The notes under the pieces: model-generated | What the model was told of the DNA's origin: nothing | Databases searched by the model: none | Seen by the model: the letters and a program-made list of their open reading frames with translations, nothing else | Origin: Streptomyces sp. AC512_CC834 | GTDB taxonomy: Bacteria; Actinomycetota; Actinomycetes; Streptomycetales; Streptomycetaceae | Length of the DNA: 64,000 bases | Reading direction: 5' to 3' | Assembly (NCBI RefSeq): GCF_019049325.1 | Contig: NZ_JAGMUO010000011.1 | Location: 124,001-188,000 of the forward strand | Shown here: positions 33,471 through 46,291 of the stretch, piece after piece | Layout of the letters: each line of letters starts with the position of its first letter | Position numbering within the stretch: position 1 is the first letter of the stretch | Made by a program: the position numbers and the translations under genes

Positions 33471-34559
33471 TCAGGCCGGGGTGTGCATCCACCCGTGCTT
33501 GTCCTCGGCGGTGCCGCGCTGGAGGTCGAGCAGCGCGTCCCGCAGCCGCTGCGTCACCTCACCCGTCTCGCCCCCGCTCTGCTGCCACTGCGCACCGGCC
33601 CGCTTGACCGTGCCGACGGGCGTGATCACGGCCGCCGTACCGCAGGCGAAGACCTCCGTGAGGGTGCCGTTCTCGGAGTCGCGCTGCCACTGCTCGACGG
33701 AGACGCGGCCCTCCTCGGCCTCGTAACCGAGGTCGCGGGCGACGGTGAGCAGGGAGTCGCGGGTGACGCCCTCCAGGATGGAGCCGGTGAGGGTGGGGGT
33801 GACGATTCTGTCCCCGTACACGAAGTACAGGTTCATGCCGCCGAGTTCCTCGACCCACTGGTGCTCGACCGCGTCGAGGTAGCAGACCTGGTCGCAGCCC
33901 TTGGTGGCGGCCTCGGCCTGCGCGAGCAGGGACGCGGCGTAGTTGCCGCCGGTCTTCGCGTCGCCCATGCCGCCGGGGACGGCGCGGACACGGTCCTCGG
34001 AGACCCAGATGGAGACCGGCTTGACGCCGCCCGGGAAGTAGGCGCCGGCCGGGGAGGCGATGACCAGGAAGAGGTACTCGTTGGCCGGCTTGACGCCCAG
34101 GCCGACCTCGGTCGCGATCATGAAGGGGCGCAGGTAGAGGGACTCCTCACCGCCGTGCGCCGGGACCCAGTCCCGGTCCTGGCGCACCAGCGCGTCGCAC
34201 GCCTCGAGGAACGTCTCCACCGGCAGCTCCGGCATGCCGAGCCGGCGCGAGGAGGCCTGGAAGCGCCGCGCGTTCTTCTCCGGCCGGAAGGTGGCGACAC
34301 TCCCGTCGGGCCGGCGGTAGGCCTTCAGCCCCTCGAAGATCTCCTGCGCGTAGTGCAGGACCATGGTGGCCGGGTCTAGGGAGAGCGGGGCGTACGGCAC
34401 GAGCTGACCGTCGTGCCAGCCGCGGCCCTCGGTCCACTTGATCGTCACCATGTGATCGGTGAAGTGGCGGCCGAACCCGGGGTTGGCCAGGATCGCCTGC
34501 CGGTCTGCGTCGGAGAGCGGCTTGGCGGAGGGCTTGAGCTCGATCGTGGGCGTCGTCAT
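33471..34559 (-). CDS. ilvE: Branched-chain amino acid aminotransferase IlvE
   Basis: A 362-residue PLP enzyme of fold type IV, catalysing the last step of leucine, isoleucine and valine synthesis and the first of their breakdown. Motifs: YAQEIFEGLKAYRRPDGSVATFRPEKNARRFQASSRRLGMPELP (N-terminal), GDAKTGGNYAASLLAQAEA (around the PLP Lys), and EELGGMNLYFV followed by TLTEVFACGTAAVITPVG. The length is normal for actinobacterial IlvE. It is a single-gene unit between terminators, next to leuB but not in its operon. Confidence 0.96.
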   Translation of the reverse strand: MTTPTIELKPSAKPLSDADRQAILANPGFGRHFTDHMVTIKWTEGRGWHDGQLVPYAPLSLDPATMVLHYAQEIFEGLKAYRRPDGSVATFRPEKNARRFQASSRRLGMPELPVETFLEACDALVRQDRDWVPAHGGEESLYLRPFMIATEVGLGVKPANEYLFLVIASPAGAYFPGGVKPVSIWVSEDRVRAVPGGMGDAKTGGNYAASLLAQAEAATKGCDQVCYLDAVEHQWVEELGGMNLYFVYGDRIVTPTLTGSILEGVTRDSLLTVARDLGYEAEEGRVSVEQWQRDSENGTLTEVFACGTAAVITPVGTVKRAGAQWQQSGGETGEVTQRLRDALLDLQRGTAEDKHGWMHTPA

Positions 34560-34828
34560 GGGGTGAATGTCCTTCGCTTCCTGGCAGACGTGCGGGCAGC
34601 GTCCGTGTCCGGCCGGGGGTCCGGGGGTTGTCCCCCGGGAGATGCAGTACCGGTTTTGATGTGTGACGGGCCGCTGTCACGCCCGTACGGCCGGTGGCCG
34701 GTGCTAGGACGTCCGAGCATTCCCTCATGTCGCGGCTTCGTGTTCGATTGTCGCGCACGACCGGTGACGGATGAAACGGGGTGAATGCGGCCCAGGGTCT
34801 GATGGTCGCACCTGGCGGACGCAGGGAA
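34560..34828. promoter_or_regulatory. ilvE upstream region with a short hairpin
   Basis: About 270 bases without a gene upstream of ilvE. It contains a 7-bp hairpin CCGGGGG-TTGT-CCCCCGG at 34621-34638 without a T run. I see no branched-chain-rich leader peptide here, unlike ilvB. Confidence 0.4.
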
Positions 34829-34866
34829 AAGCCGCCGGGTGCCTTGTTTCTTGGACCCGGCGGCTT
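34829..34866 (-). terminator. Terminator downstream of leuB
   Basis: A 12-bp stem (34829-34840 with 34855-34866) followed on the minus strand by a T run, 28 bases after the leuB stop. Confidence 0.8.
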
Positions 34867-34894
34867 CGAAAGGTTGGATTTCGAGTGCGCCGGA

Positions 34895-35947
34895 TCAGCC
34901 GGCTACTCGTACGGCGAGGGCGTCGCCGATCTCGGAGGTGCTCCGCGCGGGCAGGCCGGCGCGTTCGCCGAGGTCGGCGGAGACGGCTTCCTCGATGCGG
35001 GTCGCCTCGTCCTCGTGGCCGAGGTGGCGCAGCAGCAGGGCGACGGACAGGACCGTGGCGGTGGGGTCGGCCTTGCCCTGTCCTGCGATGTCGGGCGCGG
35101 AACCGTGCACCGGCTCGAACATCGAGGGGAAGTCGCCCAAGGGGTTGATGTTCCCGCTGGCGGCGACGCCGATGCCGCCGGAGACGGCCGCGGCGAGGTC
35201 GGTGATGATGTCACCGAAGAGGTTGTCGGTGACGACGACGTCGAAGCGGGCCGGGTCGGTGACCAGGTAGATGGTCGCGGCGTCGACGTGGATGTAGTCG
35301 GTGGTGACCTCGGGGTACTCCGCGGCCACCTTGTTGAAGATGTTGGTCCACAGGTGGCCAGCGAAGGTCAGCACGTTGTTCTTGTGGACCAGCGTGAGCT
35401 TCTTGCGCGGGCGGGCCTGGGCGCGGGCGAAGGCGTCGCGGACGACGCGCTCGACGCCGTAGGCCGTGTTGACGGAGACCTCGGTGGCGACCTCGTGCTC
35501 GGTGCCCTTGCGGATGGTGCCGCCGTTGCCGGTGTACGGGCCCTCGGTGCCCTCGCGGACGACGACGAAGTCGATCTCCGGCTGTCCGGCGAGCGGGGTG
35601 GCGACACCCGGCAGCAGCTTGGACGGCCGCAGGTTGACGTGGTGGTCGAAGGCGAAGCGGAGCTTGAGCAGGAAGCCGCGCTCCAGGACACCGGACGGCA
35701 CCGACGGGTCGCCGATCGCGCCGAGCAGGATGGCGTCGTGCGCCTTGAGGGCGTCGAGATCGGCGTCGGTGAGGGTCTCACCGGTGGCGTGGTAGCGCCG
35801 GGCGCCGAAGTCGAACTCCTTGGTCTCCAGCTTCACATCCTGCGGAAGGACGGCGGAGAGGACCTTCAGGCCTTCGGCCACGACCTCCCGGCCGATGCCG
35901 TCACCGGGGATCACTGCGAGATTGAGGCTGCGAGAACTTGCCGACAT
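34895..35947 (-). CDS. leuB: 3-isopropylmalate dehydrogenase LeuB
   Basis: A 350-residue NAD-dependent decarboxylating dehydrogenase, the third step specific to leucine; it also oxidises citramalate-derived 3-methylmalate. Motifs: [14 protein letters not shown] near residues 9-22, [19 protein letters not shown] near 124-142, [15 protein letters not shown] near 188-202 (Lys), [35 protein letters not shown] with the metal Asp pair, and [19 protein letters not shown] with the NAD site. The ATG at 35947 has AGGG eight bases upstream; the frame is open for 300 bases further but shows unrelated sequence. Confidence 0.95.
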   Translation of the reverse strand: MSASSRSLNLAVIPGDGIGREVVAEGLKVLSAVLPQDVKLETKEFDFGARRYHATGETLTDADLDALKAHDAILLGAIGDPSVPSGVLERGFLLKLRFAFDHHVNLRPSKLLPGVATPLAGQPEIDFVVVREGTEGPYTGNGGTIRKGTEHEVATEVSVNTAYGVERVVRDAFARAQARPRKKLTLVHKNNVLTFAGHLWTNIFNKVAAEYPEVTTDYIHVDAATIYLVTDPARFDVVVTDNLFGDIITDLAAAVSGGIGVAASGNINPLGDFPSMFEPVHGSAPDIAGQGKADPTATVLSVALLLRHLGHEDEATRIEEAVSADLGERAGLPARSTSEIGDALAVRVAG

Positions 35948-36027
35948 GTGCGGCACCCTACCCCTCGTCCCACGGGATGACATGCGGCGTCCGGCATGCG
36001 GACGGACGCCACGGTCGTCCGCGCGGC

Positions 36028-36159
36028 TCAGTGACCGGTGGCGCCGCCGTTGTCGCGGCGGTCGAGGGCACGCTGGAGGGCGGCCGCGGCGTTCTTGCGG
36101 TCGGAGTCGGTCGTACGGGAGAGGTGGCGGACTCGGCGGCGGACGGTCGTCTCGGCCAT
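36028..36159 (-). CDS. Small basic protein (43 aa), hypothetical
   Basis: A 43-residue protein, Arg-rich and helical ([20 protein letters not shown], then [17 protein letters not shown]). AAGGAG lies about nine bases before the ATG. I recall a short protein at the same place (between leuB and pruA) in S. coelicolor; conservation is from memory. No membrane segment or Cys. Function unknown. Confidence 0.65.
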   Translation of the reverse strand: MAETTVRRRVRHLSRTTDSDRKNAAAALQRALDRRDNGGATGH

Positions 36160-36412
36160 GGGAATCGACTCCTTCGGCACACGGAGAGCGCGGAAAGCGA
36201 GCGGTACGGAGAGACGCCGGAAGGGGCGGGGAGCGCGGTGCCGCAGGGGTTGCCTGCACGAGGACCGGCTCACGACCGCCATCCGCTCGATCGAGCGGGA
36301 CGTTCGGCTCCTACAAAGTTAAGGGAGCGCGGAGCGTCTGTCTCCACAATTACTCGGACTTCCTACTATCTGAGACGGTGCCTTCGGCCACCCGGCCCCG
36401 ACCTGCGAAAAC
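36160..36412. other. Intergenic stretch between the 43-aa gene and pruA
   Basis: About 250 bases lower in GC than the neighbours. It holds the promoter side of the small gene and no recognisable coding region. It ends at the pruA terminator. Confidence 0.4.
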
Positions 36413-36450
36413 GCCCGGCGGGCCAGGTCGGTCGACCTGGCCCGCCGGGC
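36413..36450 (-). terminator. Terminator downstream of pruA
   Basis: A perfect 16-bp stem (36413-36428 with 36435-36450), six-base loop, with a TTTT stretch just beyond it on the minus strand. Confidence 0.85.
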
Positions 36451-36465
36451 GCTGCCCACGGAACG

Positions 36466-38106
<1,641 letters not shown>

Positions 38107-38154
38107 GGTTTTCGATACTCCTTTAACTGAGCGGGTTGTGCGAGCGGTGTGGGC

Positions 38155-39081
38155 TCAGCCCTTGCTGACCATCGAGCGGGCGAAGAACCGGAGGTTCGCC
38201 GGCTTCTCCGCGAGACGGCGCATGAAGTAGCCGTACCAGTCGGTGCCGTAGGCGGTGTAGACGCGCATGCGGTGCCCCTCGGCGGCCAGCCGCAGGTGCT
38301 CGTCGCCGCGGATGCCGTACAGCATCTGGAACTCGTACTCGTCGAGCTTGCGCCCGGCGGTGCGGGCCAGCTCCTGGGCGATGGAGATCAGGCGGGGGTC
38401 GTGCGACCCGATCATCGGGTAGCCCTCGCCCTCCATCAGGGTGCGCAGGACACGCACGTACGCCTTGTCGATCTCGTGGCGCTGCTGGTAAGCGACCTCT
38501 GCGGGCTCCTTGTAGGCGCCCTTCACCAACCGTACGCGAGAGCCGCTGTCGGCGAGCCGGCGCGCGTCGGCCTCGGTGCGGAAGAGGTAGGCCTGGATGA
38601 CGCAGCCGGTCTGCGGGAAGTCCTTCCGCAGCTCCTCGTGGATGGCGAACATCGAGTCGAGGGTGGTGTGGTCCTCGGCGTCGAGCGTGACCGTGGTGCC
38701 GGCCTCGGCGGCGGCCTCGACGACCGGGCGGACGTTCTTCAGGGCCAGCTCGTGGCCGCCGTCCAGCGCCTGGCCGAACATCGACAGCTTGACCGACATC
38801 TCGGCGCGGGTGCCGAGGTCGAGCGGGCCCAGCCGGTCGATCAGCTCCAGGTAGGCGTCGCGGGCGGCCTCGGCCTGCGCGGGGGTGGTGATGTCCTCGC
38901 CGACGACGTCCATCGTCAGTTCCAGGCCCTGGTCGGTCAGGCTCCGGATGATCGGCACGATGTCGTCGACCGTCTCGCCGGGGATGAACCGGTCGACGAC
39001 CGGCCTGGTCACGGGCGTGGCCGAGACCAGCCGACGCATCCGGTCGCTGCGCGACGCGGCGAGAATCACGGGACCCAGCAC
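38155..39081 (-). CDS. Proline dehydrogenase
   Basis: A 308-residue monofunctional FAD-dependent proline dehydrogenase (PutA-type barrel), first step of proline breakdown. Motifs: LTMDVVGEDITT, SVKLSMFGQALDGG, VTLDAEDHTTLDSMFAIHEELRKDFPQTGCVIQAYLFRTEADA, RLVKGAYKEPAEVAYQ and QMLYGIRGDEHLRLAAEGHRMRVYTAYGTDWYGYFMRRLAEKPAN (the C-terminal RRxxERP-like signature, here RRLAEKP). The GTG at 39081 has GGAGGTG seven bases upstream and gives the family N-terminus. It is co-transcribed with pruA and divergent from a PucR-type regulator. Confidence 0.94.
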   Translation of the reverse strand: MLGPVILAASRSDRMRRLVSATPVTRPVVDRFIPGETVDDIVPIIRSLTDQGLELTMDVVGEDITTPAQAEAARDAYLELIDRLGPLDLGTRAEMSVKLSMFGQALDGGHELALKNVRPVVEAAAEAGTTVTLDAEDHTTLDSMFAIHEELRKDFPQTGCVIQAYLFRTEADARRLADSGSRVRLVKGAYKEPAEVAYQQRHEIDKAYVRVLRTLMEGEGYPMIGSHDPRLISIAQELARTAGRKLDEYEFQMLYGIRGDEHLRLAAEGHRMRVYTAYGTDWYGYFMRRLAEKPANLRFFARSMVSKG

Positions 39082-39245
39082 GGGGCACCTCCACTTACCA
39101 ACCAACACGAGGCCGTAGCCCGACGAACGGGGGACGGCACGGAGAACCACCGTGAAATCTAAGGATCCTCCCGATCGTCGGCCATCGACACCTGTCACGC
39201 ATCCGTGCCGCAGATCTCAGACATGTGTATGAAGGCGGCGCCTGA

Positions 39246-40466
39246 ATGCGGCAGAATGCCCGGGTGACGACGGATTCGAAGGGTGACTACCAGGAGCTGG
39301 TCGACGAGGTCTCCGAGCTGTTGGGCGCGCCCGCGACGCTGGAGAACCGCGACTTCGAGCTGATCGCCTTCGGCGCGTACGACAGCGAGGGCGACCTCGA
39401 TCCCTCCGCCCTGGATCCGGTGCGCACCCGTTCGATCCTGACCCGGCGCTCCACGGCCGCGGTCCGGGCGTGGTTCGAGAGCTTCGGCATCACCCGCGCG
39501 ACCGCCCCGGTCCGTATCCCCCCGACGCCCGAGGCGGGGGTGTACCGGGGGCGCACCTGTCTGCCGGTACGCCATCGGGGTGTCGTCCTCGGCTACGTGT
39601 GGCTGCTGGACACCGACCCCGGTCCGACGCGGCGGCAACTGACGGCGGCCATGGAGGTCACGGCACGGATCGGCGCGCTGCTCGCCGACGAGGCGCAGCA
39701 CGGGGCGGACCTGAGCCGGGAGCTGCGGGCGGTGCTGACCGCCGAGCGGGACTGGCAGCGGGACATGGCCGTGGCGGAACTGCGCAGCGCGCTGGGCGCC
39801 CGGGCGGACACCCCGCACGCGGTGGTCTGCGTGGCGCCGTGGCCCTCGGCCGACCCCGACGACGCGCCCTCGGTCCGTACGGTGCCGGGGGCGACGGCCC
39901 TGTGCACGGTGCCGTGGGAGGCCTCGGCCGTGTCGCTGGCGCTGCTCGTCCGGCTGCGCTCGGCGGACCTGCCGGCCCCGGCGACGTCGGCGGCGGGGCG
40001 GCTGCTGGAGCGGTTGGGGGCCGGCGGCACGAGCGGGACGGCGGGCGTGGCGGCGGGCGTGGCGGCCGGTGTCTCGGCGCCGCGCACGGGGCTCGCGGAG
40101 CTGGGGGCGGCCTGGTGGGAGGCGTCGGCGGCGGCACGGACGGCGCGTGCCGAGTCGCGGTTCGGGCCGGTGGCGCAGTGGACGTCGATCGGCGCGTTCC
40201 GCCTGCTGACCGCGCTGCCCCCGCACGCCGCCCACGATCCCGCCGTACGGGCGCTGCTCTCCCCCGCCCACCGCGAACTCGCCCGTACCGCCGAGGTGTA
40301 CCTGGACTGCGCGGGCCAGGCCGGCCGCGCCGCCGCCGAGCTGGGCATCCACCGCCAGACGCTGTACTACCGCCTCTCCCGCGTCGAACAGCTCACGGCC
40401 CTGGACCTGGACGACGGCGAGGACCGGCTGCTGCTGCACATGGCACTCAAGGCGCGTCGCCTGTAG
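39246..40466 (+). CDS. PucR/CdaR-type regulator, likely of proline catabolism
   Basis: A 406-residue regulator. The C-terminus is a PucR-type helix-turn-helix, [41 protein letters not shown] (about residues 361-401). The N-terminal part has a [15 protein letters not shown] sensor region, and an Ala/Gly/Val-rich stretch ([15 protein letters not shown]) lies in the middle. It is divergent from the proline dehydrogenase-pruA operon, so it probably activates those genes in response to proline; that role is inferred from position. The ATG at 39246 or a GTG at 39264 could be the start. Confidence 0.87.
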   Translation: MRQNARVTTDSKGDYQELVDEVSELLGAPATLENRDFELIAFGAYDSEGDLDPSALDPVRTRSILTRRSTAAVRAWFESFGITRATAPVRIPPTPEAGVYRGRTCLPVRHRGVVLGYVWLLDTDPGPTRRQLTAAMEVTARIGALLADEAQHGADLSRELRAVLTAERDWQRDMAVAELRSALGARADTPHAVVCVAPWPSADPDDAPSVRTVPGATALCTVPWEASAVSLALLVRLRSADLPAPATSAAGRLLERLGAGGTSGTAGVAAGVAAGVSAPRTGLAELGAAWWEASAAARTARAESRFGPVAQWTSIGAFRLLTALPPHAAHDPAVRALLSPAHRELARTAEVYLDCAGQAGRAAAELGIHRQTLYYRLSRVEQLTALDLDDGEDRLLLHMALKARRL

Positions 40467-40536
40467 CTGGGGCTGGGACACGTCAGGGTGCGCCCGGAAG
40501 CGGGCACAGAAGGCATGAAAGCAGAGAAGGCATGGA

Positions 40537-40577
40537 AAACGCCGGACGGGCCGACCGACTCGGCCCGTCCGGCGTTT
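40537..40577. terminator. Bidirectional terminator between the PucR-type gene and serA
   Basis: A perfect 17-bp stem (40537-40553 with 40561-40577), seven-base loop, with AAA/TTT ends giving each strand a short T run. Confidence 0.88.
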
Positions 40578-40605
40578 GAGGATGAGGTTCCTCGAACGAG
40601 TTTCC

Positions 40606-42195
40606 TCAGACCAGGTTCACCGACCGGGCGGACGTCGCCCCGATCTCCGCCGAGACCTCCGCCAGCGCCCCGGCGGGCACCGTGTCGTCGACGGTGAGGA
40701 CGGCCAGCGCCTCGCCGCCCACCGTCGCACGGGCCACCTGCATGCCGGCGATGTTGACGCCGGCCTCGCCGATGACGCGGCCGACGGTGCCGACGACGCC
40801 GGGGCGGTCCTCGTAGCGCAGGACGACCATGTGGTCGGCGAGGGCGAGGTCCACGTCGTACTCGCCGACGGCGACGATCTTCTGGAGGTGCTTCGGGCCG
40901 GCCAGCGTGCCGGAGACCGACACCTCCTCGCCGTCCGCGAGGGTGCCGCGCACGGTGACGACGTTGCGGTGCTCCGGGGACTCCGAGCTGGTGGTCAGCC
41001 GGACCTCGACGCCGCGCTCCTGGGCGAACAGCGGGGCGTTGACGTAGGAAACGGTCTCGTCGACGACATCCTCGAAGACGCCCTTGAGGGCGGAGAGTTC
41101 CAGCACCTTCACGTCGTGCTGGGTGATCTCGCCGTAGACCTCGACGTCGAGGCGGACGGCGACCTCGCCGGCGAGCGCGGTGAAGATGCGGCCGAGGCGC
41201 TCGGCGAGGGGCAGGCCCGGCTTGACGTCCTCGGCGATGACGCCGCCCTGGACGTTGACCGCGTCGGGGACCAGCTCACCGGCGAGGGCGAGGCGCACCG
41301 ACTTGGCGACGGCGATGCCGGCCTTCTCCTGGGCCTCGTCGGTGGAGGCGCCGAGGTGCGGGGTGGCGACGACCTGGTCGAACTCGAACAGCGGCGAGTC
41401 CGTGCAGGGCTCCTTGGCGTACACGTCGAGGCCGGCGCCGGCGACGCGGCCCTCCTTGAGCGCCGAGTACAGCGCCTCCTCGTCGACGATGCCGCCGCGC
41501 GCGGCGTTGACGATGCGGACGCTCGGCTTGACCTTGCGCAGCGCCTCGTCGCCGATCAGGCCGAGGGTCTCGGGGGTCTTGGGCAGGTGGACGGTGATGA
41601 AGTCGGAGACCTCGAGCAGTTCGTCGAGCGACAGCACCTTGACGCCCATCTGCGCGGCCCGCGCGGGCTGCACGTAGGGGTCGTAGGCGACGACCTTCAT
41701 GCCGAAGGCGGACATGCGCTGCGCGACCAGGGCGCCGATGCGGCCGAGGCCGACGACGCCGAGGGTCTTCTCGGCCAGCTCGACGCCGGTGTACTTGCTG
41801 CGCTTCCACTCGCCGTTCTTCAGCGCGGCGTTGGCCTGCGGGATGTTGCGGGCGGTGGCGACGATGAGGCCGCAGGCCAGCTCGGCGGCGGTCACGATGT
41901 TGGAGGTCGGGGCGTTGACCACCATCACGCCGGCCTTGGTGGCGGCGGAGACGTCCACGTTGTCCAGGCCGACACCGGCGCGCGCGACGACCTTGAGCTT
42001 CTTGGCGGCGGCGACGGCCTCGGCGTCGACCTTGGTGGCGGAGCGGACCAGGATCGCGTCCACGTCGGCGATGGCCGGGAGCAGTTCGGCCCGGTCCGCG
42101 CCGTTGCACTGGCGGATCTCGAAGTCGGGGCCGAGCGCGTCCACGGTCGCGGGCGACAGCTCTTCGGCGATGAGTACGACAGGTTTCGAGCTCAC
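40606..42195 (-). CDS. serA: D-3-phosphoglycerate dehydrogenase SerA
   Basis: A 529-residue enzyme that starts serine synthesis by oxidising 3-phosphoglycerate. Domains: substrate domain; NAD domain with VGLGRIGALVAQRM; VARAGVGLDNVD; the catalytic His in VATPHLGASTDEAQ; an intervening ASB domain; and a C-terminal ACT domain (YEDRPGVVGTVGRVIGEAGVNIAGMQVARATVGGEALAVLTVDD) that binds serine for feedback control. This is the long type 1 form of actinobacteria. The GTG at 42195 is chosen because GAGGA lies five to six bases upstream; a GTG at 42207 is the alternative. Serine does not feed directly into the branched-chain genes next door. Confidence 0.95.
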   Translation of the reverse strand: MSSKPVVLIAEELSPATVDALGPDFEIRQCNGADRAELLPAIADVDAILVRSATKVDAEAVAAAKKLKVVARAGVGLDNVDVSAATKAGVMVVNAPTSNIVTAAELACGLIVATARNIPQANAALKNGEWKRSKYTGVELAEKTLGVVGLGRIGALVAQRMSAFGMKVVAYDPYVQPARAAQMGVKVLSLDELLEVSDFITVHLPKTPETLGLIGDEALRKVKPSVRIVNAARGGIVDEEALYSALKEGRVAGAGLDVYAKEPCTDSPLFEFDQVVATPHLGASTDEAQEKAGIAVAKSVRLALAGELVPDAVNVQGGVIAEDVKPGLPLAERLGRIFTALAGEVAVRLDVEVYGEITQHDVKVLELSALKGVFEDVVDETVSYVNAPLFAQERGVEVRLTTSSESPEHRNVVTVRGTLADGEEVSVSGTLAGPKHLQKIVAVGEYDVDLALADHMVVLRYEDRPGVVGTVGRVIGEAGVNIAGMQVARATVGGEALAVLTVDDTVPAGALAEVSAEIGATSARSVNLV

Positions 42196-42407
42196 GTGAG
42201 TCCTCACAAGTCCAATGCGGACGGCCGTCCCGACGGCCGCAGGCGGTGGAGGGTTGGTGGCCGCGTGGAAGACGCACGACGCTGTGGGCCTGACGCGTAT
42301 GTTGTGCAGCAGTGTAGTGGCGTGGCGGACGCCGTCCTGCGCCTGAGCGGAAGGATCACCCGGAAGTGGCTGTACAGGGTGGCCAACGCGAATTCAGCCA
42401 GCGAATT

Positions 42408-42451
42408 CAGCCCCTCCGGCGTTTGAGGAGCGGGTTCGGGGCGGAGCCCCG
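42408..42451. repeat. Streptomyces-type intergenic repeat with hairpin
   Basis: The segment beginning CAGCCCCTCCGGCGTTTGAG and ending GGGGCGGAGCCCCG resembles elements that recur between Streptomyces genes (from memory). A shortened relative, TCCGGCGTTTGAGGATGAG, lies at 40569-40587. The GGGGC/GCCCC part folds into a small hairpin that could end ilvC transcription. The 300 bases between serA and ilvC hold no gene. Confidence 0.6.
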
Positions 42452-42495
42452 TGACGGCGCCCGAGACGCGGGGCACCATCACGGGGCGACACGGC

Positions 42496-44137
<1,642 letters not shown>

Positions 44138-44158
44138 GGTCTCTTGAGTCTCTCTCGC

Positions 44159-46018
44159 TCAGTCGTCTTCGTTGTCGCCGAAGTCGGGGCGGACGTCCCG
44201 GGCGGCCATGATCTCGTCGTTGGAGGTGCCGGCGGCGACCATCGGCCAGACCATCGCGTCCTCGTGGACGATGAAGTCGACGACGACGGGGCGGTCGTTG
44301 ACGGAGTTCGCCTCCTCGATCACCTTGTCGAGGTCGGCGGGGTCCTCGCAGCGGATGGCGTAGCAGCCCATGGCCTGAGACAGCTTCACGAAGTCGGGGA
44401 CCCGGGTGCCGGCGCCCATCTGCGTGTTGTCCGCGTCCGGTCCCGAGTGCAGCACCGTGTTGGAGTAGCGCTGGTTGTAGAACAGCGTCTGCCACTGGCG
44501 GACCATGCCGAGGGCGCCGTTGTTGATGATGGCGACCTTGATCGGGATGTTGTTCAGGGCGCAGGTGGTCAGTTCCTGGTTGGTCATCTGGAAGCAGCCG
44601 TCGCCGTCGATCGCCCAGACGGCCCGGTCGGGCATGCCTGCCTTGGCGCCCATGGCGGCCGGGACGGCGTAGCCCATGGTTCCGGCGCCGCCGGAGTTCA
44701 GCCAGGTGGCAGGCTTCTCGTACTGGACGAAGTGCGCGGCCCACATCTGGTGCTGGCCGACGCCGGCCGCGAAGATCGTGCCCTCGGGTGCGAGCTGTCC
44801 GACGCGCTCGATGACCTGCTGCGGGGAGAGCGAGCCGTCTCCGGGCTGGTCGTAGCCGAGGGGATAGGTCTCGCGCCAGCGGCTGAGGTCCTTCCACCAG
44901 GCCGCGTACCTCGACGCGGCGGCCTCGCCCTTGTTGCCCTCGTCGTGCTCCTTCTGGACGGCCTGCACGAGGTCGGCGACGACCTCGCGGGCGTCGCCGA
45001 CGATCGGGACGTCGGCGGCGCGGTTCTTGCCGATCTCGGCCGGGTCGATGTCGGCGTGGACGATCTTGGCGTACGGGGCGAAGCTGTCCAGCCTGCCGGT
45101 GACGCGGTCGTCGAAGCGGGCTCCGAGGGCGACGATCAGGTCGGCCTTCTGCAGCGCGGTGACGGCGGTGACCGCACCGTGCATGCCCGGCATTCCCACG
45201 TGCAGCGGGTGGCTGTCGGGGAACGCGCCGAGCGCCATCAGGGTGGTGGTGACGGGCGCTCCGGTGAGTTCGGCGAGGACCTTCAGCTCGGCGGTGGCAC
45301 CGGCCTTGAGGACGCCGCCGCCGACGTAGAGCACGGGGCGCTTCGCGGCGGAGATCAGCTTGGCCGCCTCGCGGATCTGCTTGGCGTGCGGCTTGGTGAC
45401 CGGGCGGTAGCCGGGCAGGTCCATGACCGGCGGCCAGGAGAAGGTGGTCTTCTTCTGGAGGATGTCCTTGGGGATGTCGACCAGGACCGGCCCCGGACGG
45501 CCGGTGGAGGCGATGTGGAACGCCTGCGCGATCACCCGGGGGATGTCCTCGGCCTTGGTGACCAGGAAGCTGTGCTTGGTGATCGGCATGGTGATACCGA
45601 CGATGTCCGCCTCCTGGAAGGCGTCCGTGCCGATCGCGGCGGACACCACCTGCCCGGTGATCGCGACCAGCGGCACGGAGTCCAGGTTGGCGTCGGCGAT
45701 CGGGGTGACCAGGTTGGTGGCACCGGGTCCCGAGGTCGCCATGCAGACGCCGACCTTGCCGGTGGCCTGCGCGTAGCCGGTGGCCGCGTGGCCGGCGCCC
45801 TGCTCGTGGCGGACCAGGACGTGGCGCACCCTGGTGGAGTCCATCAGCGGGTCGTAGGCCGGAAGGATCGTCCCACCGGGAATGCCGAATACGGTGTCGG
45901 CGCCGACCTCCTCGAGAGAGCGAATGAGGGACTGCGCACCCGTGACGTGCTCGGGGGCGGACTGTCCTCCGGATCGGGGCCGGGGCTGCGGGTGAGCCCC
46001 GGTGGCCTGCTCGGTCAT
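44159..46018 (-). CDS. ilvB: Acetolactate synthase large subunit IlvB
   Basis: The 619-residue TPP/FAD catalytic subunit that makes acetolactate or acetohydroxybutyrate for valine, leucine and isoleucine. Motifs: [15 protein letters not shown] and [41 protein letters not shown] with the TPP-activating Glu; the FAD domain; and the TPP-binding [33 protein letters not shown]. It heads the ilvBNC operon behind a leader peptide and attenuator. Confidence 0.96.
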   Translation of the reverse strand: MTEQATGAHPQPRPRSGGQSAPEHVTGAQSLIRSLEEVGADTVFGIPGGTILPAYDPLMDSTRVRHVLVRHEQGAGHAATGYAQATGKVGVCMATSGPGATNLVTPIADANLDSVPLVAITGQVVSAAIGTDAFQEADIVGITMPITKHSFLVTKAEDIPRVIAQAFHIASTGRPGPVLVDIPKDILQKKTTFSWPPVMDLPGYRPVTKPHAKQIREAAKLISAAKRPVLYVGGGVLKAGATAELKVLAELTGAPVTTTLMALGAFPDSHPLHVGMPGMHGAVTAVTALQKADLIVALGARFDDRVTGRLDSFAPYAKIVHADIDPAEIGKNRAADVPIVGDAREVVADLVQAVQKEHDEGNKGEAAASRYAAWWKDLSRWRETYPLGYDQPGDGSLSPQQVIERVGQLAPEGTIFAAGVGQHQMWAAHFVQYEKPATWLNSGGAGTMGYAVPAAMGAKAGMPDRAVWAIDGDGCFQMTNQELTTCALNNIPIKVAIINNGALGMVRQWQTLFYNQRYSNTVLHSGPDADNTQMGAGTRVPDFVKLSQAMGCYAIRCEDPADLDKVIEEANSVNDRPVVVDFIVHEDAMVWPMVAAGTSNDEIMAARDVRPDFGDNEDD

Positions 46019-46096
46019 CGGCGTTCTCTTCTCGATGCTGAGGGTTTTTGCGAGGTTTGTACGATCTTCGGCTGCTGCTCGGCCGGTGCCTGTGCA

Positions 46097-46132
46097 ACAA
46101 AAAACCCCTCGTGCCGTAAGGCAAGCGAGGGG
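46097..46132 (-). terminator. ilvB leader attenuator hairpin
   Basis: On the minus strand, a 7-bp outer stem (46105-46111 with 46126-46132) continues into an inner 4-bp stem (TGCC-GTAA-GGCA) after a two-base bulge. It is followed by TTTTTTGTT. This is an intrinsic terminator in the leader, between the leader peptide and ilvB, as expected for transcription attenuation. Confidence 0.9.
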
Positions 46133-46186
46133 AGCGCGCCGGGTGTGGGTCGCGGGGAGTCCGAGTAGGTCCGGACGTCACCAGCT

Positions 46187-46228
46187 TCAGCCGACGCGCT
46201 TTCCAAGTACGAGAATTCGGGTGCGCAT
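46187..46228 (-). CDS. ilvBNC leader peptide (MRTRILVLGKRVG)
   Basis: A 13-residue peptide with Ile-Leu-Val-Leu at positions 5-8, so all three branched-chain amino acids are read in a row. GGAGG lies about ten bases before the ATG. It ends about 55 bases before the attenuator hairpin. Ribosome stalling at these codons under starvation should prevent formation of the terminator. Attenuation of ilvB in actinobacteria has been described; this copy has all the expected parts. Confidence 0.85.
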   Translation of the reverse strand: MRTRILVLGKRVG

Positions 46229-46259
46229 GGCACTGACCTTCCTCCCGGCGCGCACTCAC

Positions 46260-46291
46260 TGTCAAGTGGGTGGGACGGGAGTCTCATTATG
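46260..46291 (-). promoter_or_regulatory. Probable ilvB leader promoter region
   Basis: On the minus strand, CATAAT at 46286-46291 could be a -10 box about 50 bases before the leader peptide; a TTGACA-like hexamer (plus-strand TGTCAA, 46260-46265) is also present but has no good -10 after it. The region overlaps the end of the GGDEF-EAL gene. Confidence 0.4.
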
